A stretch of 64,000 nt of DNA from an uncultured Prevotellaceae bacterium (GCA_902781315.1 CACZIT010000004.1:1-64000); one strand, 5' to 3'. Positions 17,889-25,853 are shown, numbered from the stretch's first letter. The notes: generated from the sequence alone by a model not told the origin. Numbers and translations are program-made.

Positions 17889-18479
17889 CTATCGCCTTGG
17901 GAGTTTGCGTAGTTGGCGGTGACCCATTTTTACATTCTTGCGTTGTGACAGTTCGCCAGGATTTGTGCCAGGCTTGCCTTCTGGCACTTCCATGCCGTGA
18001 CGGGCATAGAAGTGAATCCAATAATCAGTGATTTGTCCTGAAGCATCGTGAAATGACATGGGAACAGGCGAGAATAGGGGTTGGCCGTGTTTGTCAACAA
18101 AGGCCAACTGCACAAGCTCAGAACAGTAAATGCTTTCATTGTCTGGCAAGTAAAGATAATCATAAGTGCGGCCAAGGTACTCAAGTGCCCTTTGAATTGA
18201 TTTTTGCCTGTCAGCACCTTTCACTCTTGCCTTGACGTAATAGCCGTCTTGCTCTAAAAGTGAAGCAATGGAACTCTTCACAACACCCTTACCAACCGCT
18301 TCAACTACACTGTCTGGCGAGATAACGATGGCTACGTGGTCAATCATGCCTGGCGTAACAGTTGTGATGGCATTTTCTTTGTCGGCAACGTGAAAAAGGA
18401 GGTCACCCGTTTTCAGCGTTTGACATCCAGAGAGTAAACTCACTATTGTGAGCGCTACAGCGCATGTGTGAATTTTCAT
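17889..18479 (-). CDS. YiiX-type permuted NlpC/P60-like lipoprotein
   Basis: A 196-residue lipoprotein (signal peptide ending LLSGC) of the YiiX/G6-like circularly permuted papain-fold family. The His comes first, in MIDHVAIVISPDSVVEA near residue 47, and the Cys later, in SIYCSELVQLAF near residue 119, which is the hallmark of the permuted group. Such proteins act as amidases or peptidases in the envelope; peptidoglycan peptides or lipids are proposed substrates. Last gene of the DMP19-smpB-HAD operon, 14 nt after the HAD gene. Confidence 0.8.
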   Translation of the reverse strand: MKIHTCAVALTIVSLLSGCQTLKTGDLLFHVADKENAITTVTPGMIDHVAIVISPDSVVEAVGKGVVKSSIASLLEQDGYYVKARVKGADRQKSIQRALEYLGRTYDYLYLPDNESIYCSELVQLAFVDKHGQPLFSPVPMSFHDASGQITDYWIHFYARHGMEVPEGKPGTNPGELSQRKNVKMGHRQLRKLPRR

Positions 18480-18493
18480 CCTTAATTTAAAGC

Positions 18494-19120
18494 TTAATTA
18501 CCACTCAACATTTGCAGCAGTTCCTTGGTCCAATCCTCACCGTTTTTCGGACAAAATGTCTTGAGCCCAAGCTGCGCGGCGATTGCCATGTTCCTTGGAC
18601 CGTCGTCAACGAACAACGTCTCGGTGGGATTCAGGTTCTCCTGAGTGAGCACAAAATCAAAGAATGCAGGGTCTGGTTTCATACGCTTCACCTCGTAACT
18701 CTTATAGCTTGCATCGAAATAGTAGGATAGGGGGTGGCCGCAACCATCGAAGTCATTGCTCTCAGCCCAGCTCATCATATAAGGATTGGTGTTGGAAAGC
18801 AAAACAAGACGGTAGCCTTTGGATTTCAATAGTCGTAGCATGTCGAGATTCCGTTGTGGAAGTTCACTGCGATAGCCCAGCCAAGCATCCAGACATTGCT
18901 CGTGGCTCACTTCGTGGCCTACGAGTTGGCTGAATGCTAAGCGAAACTCTTCGGCATCAATACGTCCAACTTCCATATCGCCGAAAATGCCGCCTTGCGT
19001 GTAGGGGTCCAATTGGTGTTCTGCATCGGCAAGCCCCAGGGCTTGAAATCTTCTTACTGCTTGCTGATGGTCGAGCGTAATGATGACGCCACCAAAGTCG
19101 AAGATGATAGTCTTAATCAT
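18494..19120 (-). CDS. HAD-family phosphatase (YihX-like)
   Basis: A 208-residue haloacid-dehalogenase hydrolase. Motif I is FDFGGVI (nucleophile Asp at position 8; the second Asp of the usual DxD is Gly, as in the YihX/epoxide-hydrolase-N branch). Motif II is LLSNTN near 109, the motif III Lys is in KRMKPDPAFF near 147, and motif IV is LFVDDGPRN near 170. A helical cap sits between motifs I and II. YihX acts on glucose-1-phosphate, but the substrate here cannot be read from sequence. It lies between smpB and the YiiX-like gene with 14-nt gaps, so it is co-transcribed. Confidence 0.85.
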   Translation of the reverse strand: MIKTIIFDFGGVIITLDHQQAVRRFQALGLADAEHQLDPYTQGGIFGDMEVGRIDAEEFRLAFSQLVGHEVSHEQCLDAWLGYRSELPQRNLDMLRLLKSKGYRLVLLSNTNPYMMSWAESNDFDGCGHPLSYYFDASYKSYEVKRMKPDPAFFDFVLTQENLNPTETLFVDDGPRNMAIAAQLGLKTFCPKNGEDWTKELLQMLSGN

Positions 19121-19134
19121 TTTGGCGGATGCTT

Positions 19135-19614
19135 TTAGAAATGTTTGATTGCCCGGTCTATTTCTCGTCGGTCCTCCTTTTCCTTCAGCGTCTGGCGTTT
19201 GTCATACTGCTTCTTGCCTCGACAGAGGGCGATGTCCACTTTGGCACGACCGTTCTGGTCGATGAAGATGAGCGTCGGCACGATAGTATAACCAGGCAAC
19301 TTCTCGGCTTCTTGCAACTTGTTAATCTCGCGTCGGGTGAGCAGAAGCTTGCGGTCGCGCTTAGCTTCATGGTTGGCATATGAACCATAGAAGTAGGGCG
19401 AAATGTTGATGCCCTTGGCCCAAATCTCGCCGTTGATGATGTGGCAATAGGTATCGACCAACGAAGCCTTGCCCGCACGAATAGATTTGATTTCCGTGCC
19501 GGTCAGTACGATTCCTGCCGTATATTCCTCAACGAAGAAATATTCGAACGATGCCTTCTTGTTCTTTATTTGTACGGGACTCTTCTTGCGTAGTTCCTGT
19601 TGTTCCTTGTTCAT
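19135..19614 (-). CDS. smpB: SsrA-binding protein SmpB
   Basis: Partner of tmRNA in ribosome rescue (trans-translation). The 159-residue protein contains all family landmarks: [37 protein letters not shown] (about 17-53), the [24 protein letters not shown]-binding segment near 73-93 and the basic tail [23 protein letters not shown] chose the ATG at 19614, which gives the normal N-terminus; in-frame sequence further upstream overlaps the preceding gene. The tmRNA gene itself is not visible in this window. Confidence 0.95.
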   Translation of the reverse strand: MNKEQQELRKKSPVQIKNKKASFEYFFVEEYTAGIVLTGTEIKSIRAGKASLVDTYCHIINGEIWAKGINISPYFYGSYANHEAKRDRKLLLTRREINKLQEAEKLPGYTIVPTLIFIDQNGRAKVDIALCRGKKQYDKRQTLKEKEDRREIDRAIKHF

Positions 19615-19636
19615 CTTGCTCGCGTTTCTATATACA

Positions 19637-20140
19637 TTATTTAATAATAACGAACTGCTCCAGATGTTCATCGACATAGTAGGCAATGGCCGATGTCCAT
19701 TCTTCTTCGTTTTCTACAAACGTGTCGTCAAACTCGTCGAATTGAGGGAACTGTTCGAACAAAGCCATGAACTCCTCGTCGCTGCATTCCTTCTCCAACT
19801 CTTCATGGCATGCGTAGTAGAGTTTCTTCACTTTATTCATCAGCCTGGCCAATTCTTGCAGTCCCCACTGGCGCATGGCCTTTGCAAAGGGATTTTGGAA
19901 AAAGAAAGGACCGTAGCCATTGTGGATGAGTTGTACGAACCCACCGTCCATCACTTCCTCATGCAGCATGTTGTATGCCAGCAGTGTCACCTGGTCGCTG
20001 CTGAGTTCGCCGATGTTCTCGCCCGTCAATGATCCGCCTATGGCGTTAAGGGTTGCCTGAGTCACTGCCGACAAGAACTCATCGATTCCTGATTGAGCTG
20101 CCTTTTGCAATTCGGCATCGCTGATGATTACTTCCTTCAT
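19637..20140 (-). CDS. DMP19-family protein
   Basis: A 167-residue acidic protein with the DMP19/DUF4375 signature [23 protein letters not shown] (about residues 58-80) and an acidic C-terminal half. The Neisseria member DMP19 mimics DNA and binds a regulator; whether that applies here is unknown. It has no signal peptide. First gene of the operon leading to smpB, 22 nt upstream of it, with a good promoter in front. Confidence 0.75.
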   Translation of the reverse strand: MKEVIISDAELQKAAQSGIDEFLSAVTQATLNAIGGSLTGENIGELSSDQVTLLAYNMLHEEVMDGGFVQLIHNGYGPFFFQNPFAKAMRQWGLQELARLMNKVKKLYYACHEELEKECSDEEFMALFEQFPQFDEFDDTFVENEEEWTSAIAYYVDEHLEQFVIIK

Positions 20141-20168
20141 GACTTCTTTTTATGCTTGTTACTACGTG

Positions 20169-20176
20169 CAAAGGTA
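20169..20176 (-). promoter_or_regulatory. DMP19-smpB operon promoter, -7 box
   Basis: TACCTTTG on the minus strand, 28 nt upstream of the DMP19 start. Confidence 0.65.
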
Positions 20177-20278
20177 GTGATAATAATCGAAAAAACACAT
20201 AAAACGACCCCTGTTTTTGTAAAAATACGGATAAAAACGCATTTTTTTTGCCTTTTTAGAAAAAAAAGTCCGAAAAAG

Positions 20279-20310
20279 TTTGGTGGTTAACAAAAAACGT
20301 TGTACCTTTG
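20279..20310 (+). promoter_or_regulatory. tRNA-Lys promoter
   Basis: TTTG at 20279-20282 and TACCTTTG at 20303-20310, 20 bp apart, upstream of the tRNA. Confidence 0.75.
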
Positions 20311-20353
20311 CAACCGCAAATCAGAAATCAAACATCTGAGGCGCACAACACGA

Positions 20354-20426
20354 GCACTCTTAGCTCAGTTGGTAGAGCAACTGACTCTTAATCAGTGGGT
20401 CCAGGGTTCGAACCCCTGAGAGTGTA
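20354..20426 (+). tRNA. tRNA-Lys (anticodon CTT)
   Basis: A complete 73-nt cloverleaf. The acceptor stem GCACTCT / AGAGTGT starts with a G-U pair; the D arm is GCTC-AGTTGGTA-GAGC; the anticodon stem ACTGA / TCAGT encloses loop CTCTTAA, giving anticodon CTT; the T arm is CAGGG-TTCGAAC-CCCTG; the discriminator is A. CCA is not encoded. Confidence 0.95.
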
Positions 20427-20429
20427 CGA

Positions 20430-20470
20430 AAAGAAGGAACTTAGAATTACTCTGAGTTCCTTCTTTTTTT
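20430..20470 (+). terminator. tRNA-Lys terminator
   Basis: An 11-bp stem AAGAAGGAACT / AGTTCCTTCTT followed by a T run, just after the tRNA. It converges on the PqqD gene. Confidence 0.8.
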
Positions 20471-20487
20471 GTTTTTTCTATCTGTCT

Positions 20488-20760
20488 TTATTCCTCAACT
20501 ATCCCGGCTTCCTGCCATTGGCGAAGCAGGTTTGTGGCGTCGGCCTGGGCCGTCTCATTGTCTACCTCATAGGCATCCACAAGAAGCTCGGCCATTTCTT
20601 TCGGAGTGAACGACTCCATCTTCTGCACGCGCTCCCAGAGGTAGGCGGCAGTTTCATTCATGCTGATGATGTTTGAGAAATCAATGTTCTCTTTTCCTTC
20701 GGCCACGATGATTTTCTCACCGCAGACGTCTCTTAGGTTGAATCCCTTTTTTGCTTTCAT
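20488..20760 (-). CDS. PqqD-family protein
   Basis: A 90-residue protein of the PqqD family, whose winged-helix fold serves as the leader-peptide recognition element in many RiPP (modified peptide) pathways. Recognisable parts are the N-terminal beta segment NLRDVCGEKIIVAEG, the MNETAAYLWERVQ helix (about 34-46) and FTPKEMAELLVDAYEVDNETAQADATNLLRQWQEAGIV. It is the last gene after the HprK-like kinase and S26 peptidase genes (35-nt gap). No precursor peptide or radical-SAM enzyme is visible beside it, so its client is unknown. Confidence 0.85.
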   Translation of the reverse strand: MKAKKGFNLRDVCGEKIIVAEGKENIDFSNIISMNETAAYLWERVQKMESFTPKEMAELLVDAYEVDNETAQADATNLLRQWQEAGIVEE

Positions 20761-20795
20761 ATTGTGTTTTGTTTTTTATGTTTACGTTTGTTGTA

Positions 20796-21272
20796 TCAAA
20801 TAGTCTTGGGTTTGAAAACTTTCAGCCAGATGCGGCGGTGGAAAGCCAGCAGATAGCGGCGGATGGGGTAGAGGTTCATCCAGAACCAAGAGTAGATGCG
20901 CCATTTCAGCCCGTCGGTCCGGTCGAGTTGTTGGCGGCCTTTGCGGTAGAAACCGATGACGGCCCCTTTCACGTCGCTGAGCAGGCAATGTTCGTCGGCC
21001 AGATTGCCATCGCCGCGCAGGGTGACATTTTCCCCTTCGATGGCCACGATACGATGCAGCACGAAGTGCCCAGGCTGAATCTCTGCCAAGACTGGGTCGC
21101 CCACTTTCGGATGGGTGGGGCGGGTGAGCAGAGCCTTGTCGCGGTTGTCTTCCAAGAAGGGACGCATGCTGTAGCCTCTGAGCCGCAGGGTCACGGTGTG
21201 GCCTTCGTTAAGCATTTTGACAATTTCAGGCAGCAACAGGGCGTTGGCAAACTGTTTGGTCTCGCAATTCAT
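20796..21272 (-). CDS. S26-type signal-peptidase-like protease
   Basis: A 158-residue protein with signal peptidase I motifs. The catalytic Ser 35 sits in RLRGYSMRPFL. The usual second catalytic Lys is replaced by His 73 in GHFVLHRIVAIEG, as in archaeal/eukaryotic/SipW-type enzymes. LRGDGN near residue 87 matches the conserved GDN box. It has no N-terminal membrane anchor; the C-terminal stretch from about residue 122 (WRIYSWFWMNLYPIRRYLLAF) is hydrophobic and basic and may attach it to the membrane. Its start overlaps the HprK-like stop by 4 nt (ATGA), implying coupled translation. It probably cleaves a specific peptide rather than serving as the general signal peptidase. Confidence 0.8.
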   Translation of the reverse strand: MNCETKQFANALLLPEIVKMLNEGHTVTLRLRGYSMRPFLEDNRDKALLTRPTHPKVGDPVLAEIQPGHFVLHRIVAIEGENVTLRGDGNLADEHCLLSDVKGAVIGFYRKGRQQLDRTDGLKWRIYSWFWMNLYPIRRYLLAFHRRIWLKVFKPKTI

Positions 21273-22162
21273 ACGATGGCAATAGTTTCGTTACAAATGA
21301 TGGCAGCCTCTTTGTTAGGCAGGCAGTGCAAGGTGTATATGCCCGTCGTTTCTACGATTCGGGTGACGGTGTTGCATATGCGGTTGAAGATGTCTTCATC
21401 CCATTTCATAGACGAACAAGCTGGCAGCAGCGAGGCAAAGGCCTCGATGGGGCGCAGCCGTTCAATGCTGTTGGCAGGAGCGCGGTCGATGCGGGTGATG
21501 GCGCCGAGGCGTGCTTTCACATTGCGGTAGCAAGGCGTCTTGCCGCTCCATGGACCACCGAAGATGTAGGGCTGTCCGTCGATGATGCGCACAATGGGGT
21601 TGTCGTCGTTCATCAGGTCGCAGCCAGGCAGATGGCGCAGCCAGAGGCTCACGTGCGTGCTCTTTCCCGTTCCGCTCTTGGCGATGAAGGCATAGCCGTA
21701 GCCGTTCTGCCTGACGAGTGAGGCATGGATGAGCAACGTGTCATGATAGCTGCCGGCAAAGGCAAAGATCAGCATCAGTGCGTTGTTCAGTCCGAAGGAG
21801 CGCATGTTGTAGTTGCCGTTGAGCGCGCAATGACACTCCGTGAACTCTTTGTTGGAGCGTAGCAGGGCACATTCAGCACCTTCGATGTTCTTGATGATGT
21901 ACTGATAGCCACCATCGTCGATCAGGTCGACCACCGTCTCGCCGTTGCCCGTGTCGAACTTGCGGATGCGTTCGCGTCGCTCCTTGGGCACAGGGCGCAG
22001 CGTGTCGTCCACGGTCAGGTGGAAGAAATACTTCCCGTCGCTCGGTGCTTCGCTTTCAAAGGGTTGGAATGACGGCAAAAGGCGAACGCTGTTACGGTCG
22101 CCTTCTGCAAAGTCTATGCGTACGCAATGCTCTGCTATACGGTAGAAATGAGATTGTGCCAT
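21269..22162 (-). CDS. HPr-kinase-like ATPase
   Basis: A 297-residue protein with a C-terminal domain like the HPr kinase/phosphorylase and PEP-carboxykinase fold: P-loop SGTGKST near 163-169 in YAFIAKSGTGKSTHVSLW, then LMNDDNPIV near 184-192, equivalent to the DD motif of HprK. The N-terminal 130 residues are unlike the HprK regulatory domain. Related kinases occur in lasso-peptide and other PqqD-linked clusters, where they phosphorylate a peptide; that role here is inference. The ATG at 22162 overlaps the upstream stop as TGATG; a GTG one codon earlier is possible. It is followed by the S26 peptidase gene with a 4-nt overlap. Confidence 0.75.
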   Translation of the reverse strand: MAQSHFYRIAEHCVRIDFAEGDRNSVRLLPSFQPFESEAPSDGKYFFHLTVDDTLRPVPKERRERIRKFDTGNGETVVDLIDDGGYQYIIKNIEGAECALLRSNKEFTECHCALNGNYNMRSFGLNNALMLIFAFAGSYHDTLLIHASLVRQNGYGYAFIAKSGTGKSTHVSLWLRHLPGCDLMNDDNPIVRIIDGQPYIFGGPWSGKTPCYRNVKARLGAITRIDRAPANSIERLRPIEAFASLLPACSSMKWDEDIFNRICNTVTRIVETTGIYTLHCLPNKEAAIICNETIAIV

Positions 22163-22782
22163 CACTTCTTCTTCAGTTCCTTGGCCCTCTGCTTGGCATC
22201 AGCCATAGCCTTTACTCGTGCTTCCTTCTTGGCCTGCTTGTCGGCCTTTGCCTTGGCTGCGGCTTTCTTTTTGGCTTCTTTCAGTTCAGCCTTCTCCTTC
22301 TTGATGGCTTCCTTCAGCTCCTCAGCCGTGTAGCGGGCCTCTGGGGTGTCGGGTGTAATGTGTGTAAAGGAGAACGCCGTCGGGTCGATGTTCTTCAGAA
22401 TGTAGTTGATATTTTTCTTCTGTCGCTTTTTGGCACTGGGTGCATAGCGCTTCTTGAACTTCAGGTATTTCTTCTCGATGTTCTTGCGCTTTTCGGCAAA
22501 TAGGACCACGCTCGTGGGGTGGGCAATGCCAGCCTCTTCCTGCAGATATCGTCTCAGCTGATCCGAGTAGTTTTCGCGACTGTAGAGGAAGCCCGTCTTC
22601 GTGTCCACCCATGCTGAGTCGACGTGTTGTATTTCCGTGAGATAGACGGTAGAGTCGTTGAGCGACATGCCGAAGCCGAACATGTAGAGTGGTGTCTGCT
22701 TGTTGATGGCCTGCGTTTGCATGGGCATGAGTGAGCTGATCGCCACGGTCATGACCGCCAGAAGGATGTTCCTATGTTTCAT
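22162..22782 (-). CDS. Secreted Lys/Ala-rich protein, unknown family
   Basis: A 206-residue protein with a Sec signal peptide (cleavage near MQTQA, residues 21-25). A folded part of about 110 residues follows (YMFGFGMSLNDSTVYLTEIQHVDSAW ... HPTSVVLFAEKRKNIEKKYLKFKKRY). From about residue 150 to the end is a highly charged Lys/Ala/Glu helix, probably a coiled coil. I do not recognise a family. It sits between rpoD (21-nt gap) and the HprK-like gene (stop and start overlap), so it belongs to the same transcript. It could be the exported partner or substrate of the cassette. Confidence 0.7.
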   Translation of the reverse strand: MKHRNILLAVMTVAISSLMPMQTQAINKQTPLYMFGFGMSLNDSTVYLTEIQHVDSAWVDTKTGFLYSRENYSDQLRRYLQEEAGIAHPTSVVLFAEKRKNIEKKYLKFKKRYAPSAKKRQKKNINYILKNIDPTAFSFTHITPDTPEARYTAEELKEAIKKEKAELKEAKKKAAAKAKADKQAKKEARVKAMADAKQRAKELKKK

Positions 22783-22803
22783 GTGTTTCTGGGTTCCTGT
22801 TGT

Positions 22804-23661
22804 TTATAAGTATGTTTTCAGTACTTTGTTTTTCGTGTTCTTGCGCAGTTTGCGAATAGCTTTCTCCTTGATTTGTCTGACGCGCTCGCGGGTGAGGCCG
22901 TACTTGTTGCCGATTTCCTCGAGTGTAATCTCCGGCTGATTGATGCCGTAGAAGGCCTCGATGATGTTGCGCTCGCGTTCCGAGAGCACTTGCAGGGCGT
23001 TGGCAATCTCTTTGCGCAGCGATTCGCGCAGCAGTTCGTTGTCGGCTTCGGGCGAGTCGTTGTTGGGCAGCACGTCGAGCAGGCTGCTGCTCTCGTCGTC
23101 GTGGAAAGGAGCATCCACCGACACGTGGCGTCCGCCTTGCTTCATGGCCACCTCAATTTTCTCCTCGGGCAGGTCAATCTGGTCGGCAATCTCGTTGACG
23201 TTGGGCCGGCGTTCGTTCTCTTGCTCAAACTGGTTGAGCACCTTGTTGATCTTGTTGTAGGCGCCCACCTGGTTGAGCGGCACTTTCACGATGCGGCTCT
23301 GCTCGGCAATGGCTTGCAGAATGCTCTGGCGAATCCACCACACGGCATAGGAGATAAACTTGAAACCTCGGGTCTCATCGAATCGTTCGGCAGCCTTGAT
23401 GAGTCCCATGTTGCCCTCGTTGATGAGGTCGGAGAGGCTCATACCCTGATTCTGATATTGCTTGGCCACCGAAACAACAAAGCGCAGATTGGCTTTCGTG
23501 AGACGTTCCAAAGCCTCACGGTCGCCCTTCCTGATGCGCTGCGACAGTTCCACTTCTTCTTCGGCAGTCAGCAGTTCCTCATGACCGATTTCCTGCAAGT
23601 ACTTGTCGAGCGAAGCATCTTCGCGATTGGTAATCGATTTTGTAATTTTCAGTTGTCTCAT
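22804..23661 (-). CDS. rpoD: Primary sigma factor (sigma-70, RpoD type)
   Basis: Main promoter-recognition subunit of RNA polymerase. The 285-residue protein lacks region 1.1 and the non-conserved insert, as is known for Bacteroidota primary sigmas. Region 1.2 is at [12 protein letters not shown]. Region 2 ([61 protein letters not shown]) carries the RpoC-binding and -10 recognition surfaces. Region 3 follows, and region 4.2 has the helix-turn-helix [29 protein letters not shown]. This sigma is expected to read the TTTG/TAnnTTTG promoters in the window. It leads an apparent operon with four downstream genes. Confidence 0.95.
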   Translation of the reverse strand: MRQLKITKSITNREDASLDKYLQEIGHEELLTAEEEVELSQRIRKGDREALERLTKANLRFVVSVAKQYQNQGMSLSDLINEGNMGLIKAAERFDETRGFKFISYAVWWIRQSILQAIAEQSRIVKVPLNQVGAYNKINKVLNQFEQENERRPNVNEIADQIDLPEEKIEVAMKQGGRHVSVDAPFHDDESSSLLDVLPNNDSPEADNELLRESLRKEIANALQVLSERERNIIEAFYGINQPEITLEEIGNKYGLTRERVRQIKEKAIRKLRKNTKNKVLKTYL

Positions 23662-23686
23662 TAGACTCGTTGTTGAAGTTTAGCTG

Positions 23687-23718
23687 CAAAAATACGAAAG
23701 TTTTTTGTAATAGACAAA
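23687..23718 (-). promoter_or_regulatory. rpoD promoter
   Basis: On the minus strand TTTG (23715-23718) and TATTTTTG (23687-23694), 20 bp apart; rpoD starts 25 nt downstream. Confidence 0.75.
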
Positions 23719-23721
23719 GAA

Positions 23722-23750
23722 AAGTGGAAATATTTGTACATTTCCACTCT
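23722..23750 (-). terminator. htrA terminator
   Basis: An inverted repeat (AAGTGGAAAT / ATTTCCACTC, 8-nt loop) 28 nt after the htrA stop, followed on the minus strand by a T-rich stretch. It sits directly before the rpoD promoter. Confidence 0.6.
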
Positions 23751-23778
23751 TCCTTGTTATCTTTTGCCGCTATTTGCT

Positions 23779-25236
23779 CTATTGGCCCAGATCTACGATG
23801 AAGTAGCCGCGCTTGCCTGTGGGATAGGTTCCGCGGATGACGAGCACGGGCTCCTTGCTCATCGAAGCATCCTTCACAGCCTGCTGCAGGTCTTCCACCG
23901 TCTTCATGTCGGCGTCGTTTACTCTCTGGATGACGAAGCCCTTCGTAATGCCGGCCTCTTTCAGTTTGCCGTTGTTCACCTTGATGACCTCCAGACCGTA
24001 GTTGATGTTGAGCTGTTCTTTCTGCTGCGAGGTGATGGGGCGCACGTCGGCTCCCAGTACGTCCATGTCGGCCTGCTTCACGACGTTCGTGTTGCCCTGG
24101 GCGTTCTTCAGCGTGACGGTCTTCGTATGGCTCTTCTTATTGTGCAGGAAGGTCAGGCTGATCTTGTCGCCCGGACGCTTGTTAAACATAATCTCCTGAA
24201 GTTCAGACATCTTGGTCACCTTCTTGCCGTCCAGGTGGGTAATCACGTCGCCCGTCTCCAGACCGGCATCAGCACCTGCTCCGTCGGCTTCCACCTCAGA
24301 GACGTAGACGCCCTCGTTGGTACCGAGGTCAACTTCCTTTTCTTTGTCCTTCTGCTCGTTGATGTAGTTGATCACGTCGCCACCCTTGATGCCCAGCAGC
24401 GCACGCTGCACGGTGCCATACTGCTTGATGTCGGCCACCACCTTGTTCATCAGGGTTGTGGGAATGGCAAAACCGTAGCCGATGTTCGAGCCAGTGGGCG
24501 ATACGAGCATGTCGTTGATGCCCACGAGTTCACCACGTGCATTCACCAGTGCGCCACCAGAGTTACCCTGGTTGATGGCTGCGTCGGTCTGAATGAACGA
24601 CTCAACGCCGTTGGCACCGATGGAGCGAGCCTTAGCCGAAACGATGCCGGCTGTCACCGTGTTGTTCAGTCCGAGCGGGTTGCCTACGGCCAGCACCCAT
24701 TCGCCCACCTTCAGGTCGTCGCTGTTGGCAATGGAGATGGTAGGCAGGTTCTTGCCGTCTACCTTGATCAGAGCCAGGTCGGTGGTCTTGTCGGTGCCCA
24801 CGATGCGGGCCGAGAACTCGCGGTTGTCGTTCAGTGTCACGGTGAGTTCGTCGGCACCTTCCACCATGTGGTTGTTGGTGACGATGTAGCCGTCGGGCGA
24901 GATAATCACACCCGAGCCCGTAGCAGTCTTCTTAGGAGTCTGCACCTGGCGCTCGCGCGTGCCTCCCTGCGGGCCGCCGAAGAATCCGAACGGATCGCTG
25001 AAGAAGTCCTCAAACGGGTCGCTTTGCATGCGCACGGTCTGCGTCTTCGAGTTCTGTACATACTTGATGTGTACGACTGCCGGCAGTGCCTTCTCGGCTG
25101 CATAGGTCAAGTCGACGGGTTGTCCCGAAATCGTAACGGCTTCGCTTGCCGCATTTACCTTCATGAATGTTCCTGCTGAAATGCCAAGTGCTGCAATGCA
25201 CATGGCTCCAAACAAATACTTTTGAACCTTTTTCAT
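23779..25236 (-). CDS. htrA: HtrA/DegP-family periplasmic serine protease
   Basis: Periplasmic protease/chaperone for misfolded envelope proteins. The 485-residue protein has an N-terminal signal sequence (MKKVQKYLFGAMCIAALGISAGTFMKVNA). The chymotrypsin-like domain carries the triad His 123 (TNNHMVEGADE), Asp 153 (TTDLALIKV) and Ser 226 (GNSGGAL). Two PDZ domains follow, the first about 255-375 (GVYVSEVEADGAGADAGLETGDVI) and the second about 395-480 (GFVIQRVNDADM). A Phe/Gly-rich acidic LA loop (DPFEDFFSDPFGFFGGPQGG, about 73-92) precedes the catalytic domain. It is transcribed alone from a promoter 137 nt upstream, with the 22-bp repeat array behind that promoter. Confidence 0.95.
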   Translation of the reverse strand: MKKVQKYLFGAMCIAALGISAGTFMKVNAASEAVTISGQPVDLTYAAEKALPAVVHIKYVQNSKTQTVRMQSDPFEDFFSDPFGFFGGPQGGTRERQVQTPKKTATGSGVIISPDGYIVTNNHMVEGADELTVTLNDNREFSARIVGTDKTTDLALIKVDGKNLPTISIANSDDLKVGEWVLAVGNPLGLNNTVTAGIVSAKARSIGANGVESFIQTDAAINQGNSGGALVNARGELVGINDMLVSPTGSNIGYGFAIPTTLMNKVVADIKQYGTVQRALLGIKGGDVINYINEQKDKEKEVDLGTNEGVYVSEVEADGAGADAGLETGDVITHLDGKKVTKMSELQEIMFNKRPGDKISLTFLHNKKSHTKTVTLKNAQGNTNVVKQADMDVLGADVRPITSQQKEQLNINYGLEVIKVNNGKLKEAGITKGFVIQRVNDADMKTVEDLQQAVKDASMSKEPVLVIRGTYPTGKRGYFIVDLGQ

Positions 25237-25373
25237 TGTCTCAACTTGTTTTTATTGGTTTAACTTTCTTGTTTATTCTTCTTGTTGCCTTCGTGCTGGA
25301 AGAGGGGGCTATGGTTTCCCGGACTCCTCTTTGTCAGACGCAAAAGGCCTGCAAATGTTTATTTTTTCGCCTG

Positions 25374-25407
25374 CAAATTTAAGCGCAAAAAATGTTAATC
25401 TGACAAA
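25374..25407 (-). promoter_or_regulatory. Probable htrA promoter
   Basis: Minus-strand TTTG (25404-25407) and TAAATTTG (25374-25381); the 22-bp spacing is a little long. It implies a 5' leader of about 130 nt. The region 25408-25560 holds only degenerate repeat-like sequence. Confidence 0.45.
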
Positions 25408-25560
25408 TTGTCGCGTTTCTTTATCCCTATTTAACAATAGAAAACCGCTTATTAACGGCTCTTAATGACACGGCCGCCCCTTGTTAATCTTTTTTTTCAA
25501 TAGATTCCATCGGTTGCAAACGTTTGTTCCTGTCAGCCTCCGCCTCCCTCGGGCATCATC

Positions 25561-25714
25561 TTCACGGCTCTTCTGCACCTACTGCCACGGCCTTCCAGAA
25601 TCAGTACCACGGCCTGGTACATCGTTTACCACGGCCTGGTACATCGTTTACTACGGCCTGGTACATCGTTTACCACGTGCTGGTACATCGTTTACCACGT
25701 GCTGGTACAAATCT
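25561..25714. repeat. 22-bp palindromic tandem array 1
   Basis: Seven head-to-tail 22-bp units start at 25561, 25583, 25605, 25627, 25649, 25671 and 25693. The last five are nearly identical: a 15-bp dyad TACCACGGCCTGGTA or TACCACGTGCTGGTA plus a 7-bp linker CATCGTT. The first two are decayed. The last unit passes into AAATCT and then a half-site GGTAAT. The period is not a multiple of three, so open frames through it are accidental. A second array of the same family lies at 41171-41346. The array is flanked by the htpG terminator on one side and the htrA promoter on the other. Confidence 0.92.
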
Positions 25715-25755
25715 GGTAATCATGCTTTGGTTCAGGCAAGAGGCGGAAGGAGTAT

Positions 25756-25800
25756 AAAAAAACGAACGTCCTGCTGTCTTTTCGACAGCGGAACGTTCGT
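25756..25800 (-). terminator. htpG terminator
   Basis: A long stem (ACGAACGTTCCGCTGTC pairing with GACAGCAGGACGTTCGT, one mismatch) followed on the minus strand by seven T residues, about 55 nt after the htpG stop. Confidence 0.85.
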
Positions 25801-25853
25801 CGTATGCCTGCATCCTCCCGACGTCGGGAAGCAGCTTTGTAGGCGGTGTTTCT

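Noticed and set aside
20796-21272. Phage-type S24 repressor (LexA/CI-like)
   Set aside because: No DNA-binding domain is present; the Ser/His pair and GDN box fit an S26 signal-peptidase-like enzyme, and no phage genes surround it.
21269-22162. PEP carboxykinase or classical HPr kinase
   Set aside because: The P-loop and DD motif match the shared fold, but the N-terminal domain and other signatures of both enzymes are missing, and there is no HPr gene nearby.
20488-22782. Complete lasso-peptide or PQQ cluster
   Set aside because: No precursor peptide, cyclase, radical-SAM enzyme or exporter gene is found in or beside the cassette.
23734-25179. 481-codon open frame opposite htrA
   Set aside because: Antisense shadow of htrA, with low-complexity Val/His/Leu content and no start signals.
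25561-25714. CRISPR array
   Set aside because: The 22-bp units are contiguous with no unique spacers, and no cas genes are in the window. The same holds for 41171-41346.
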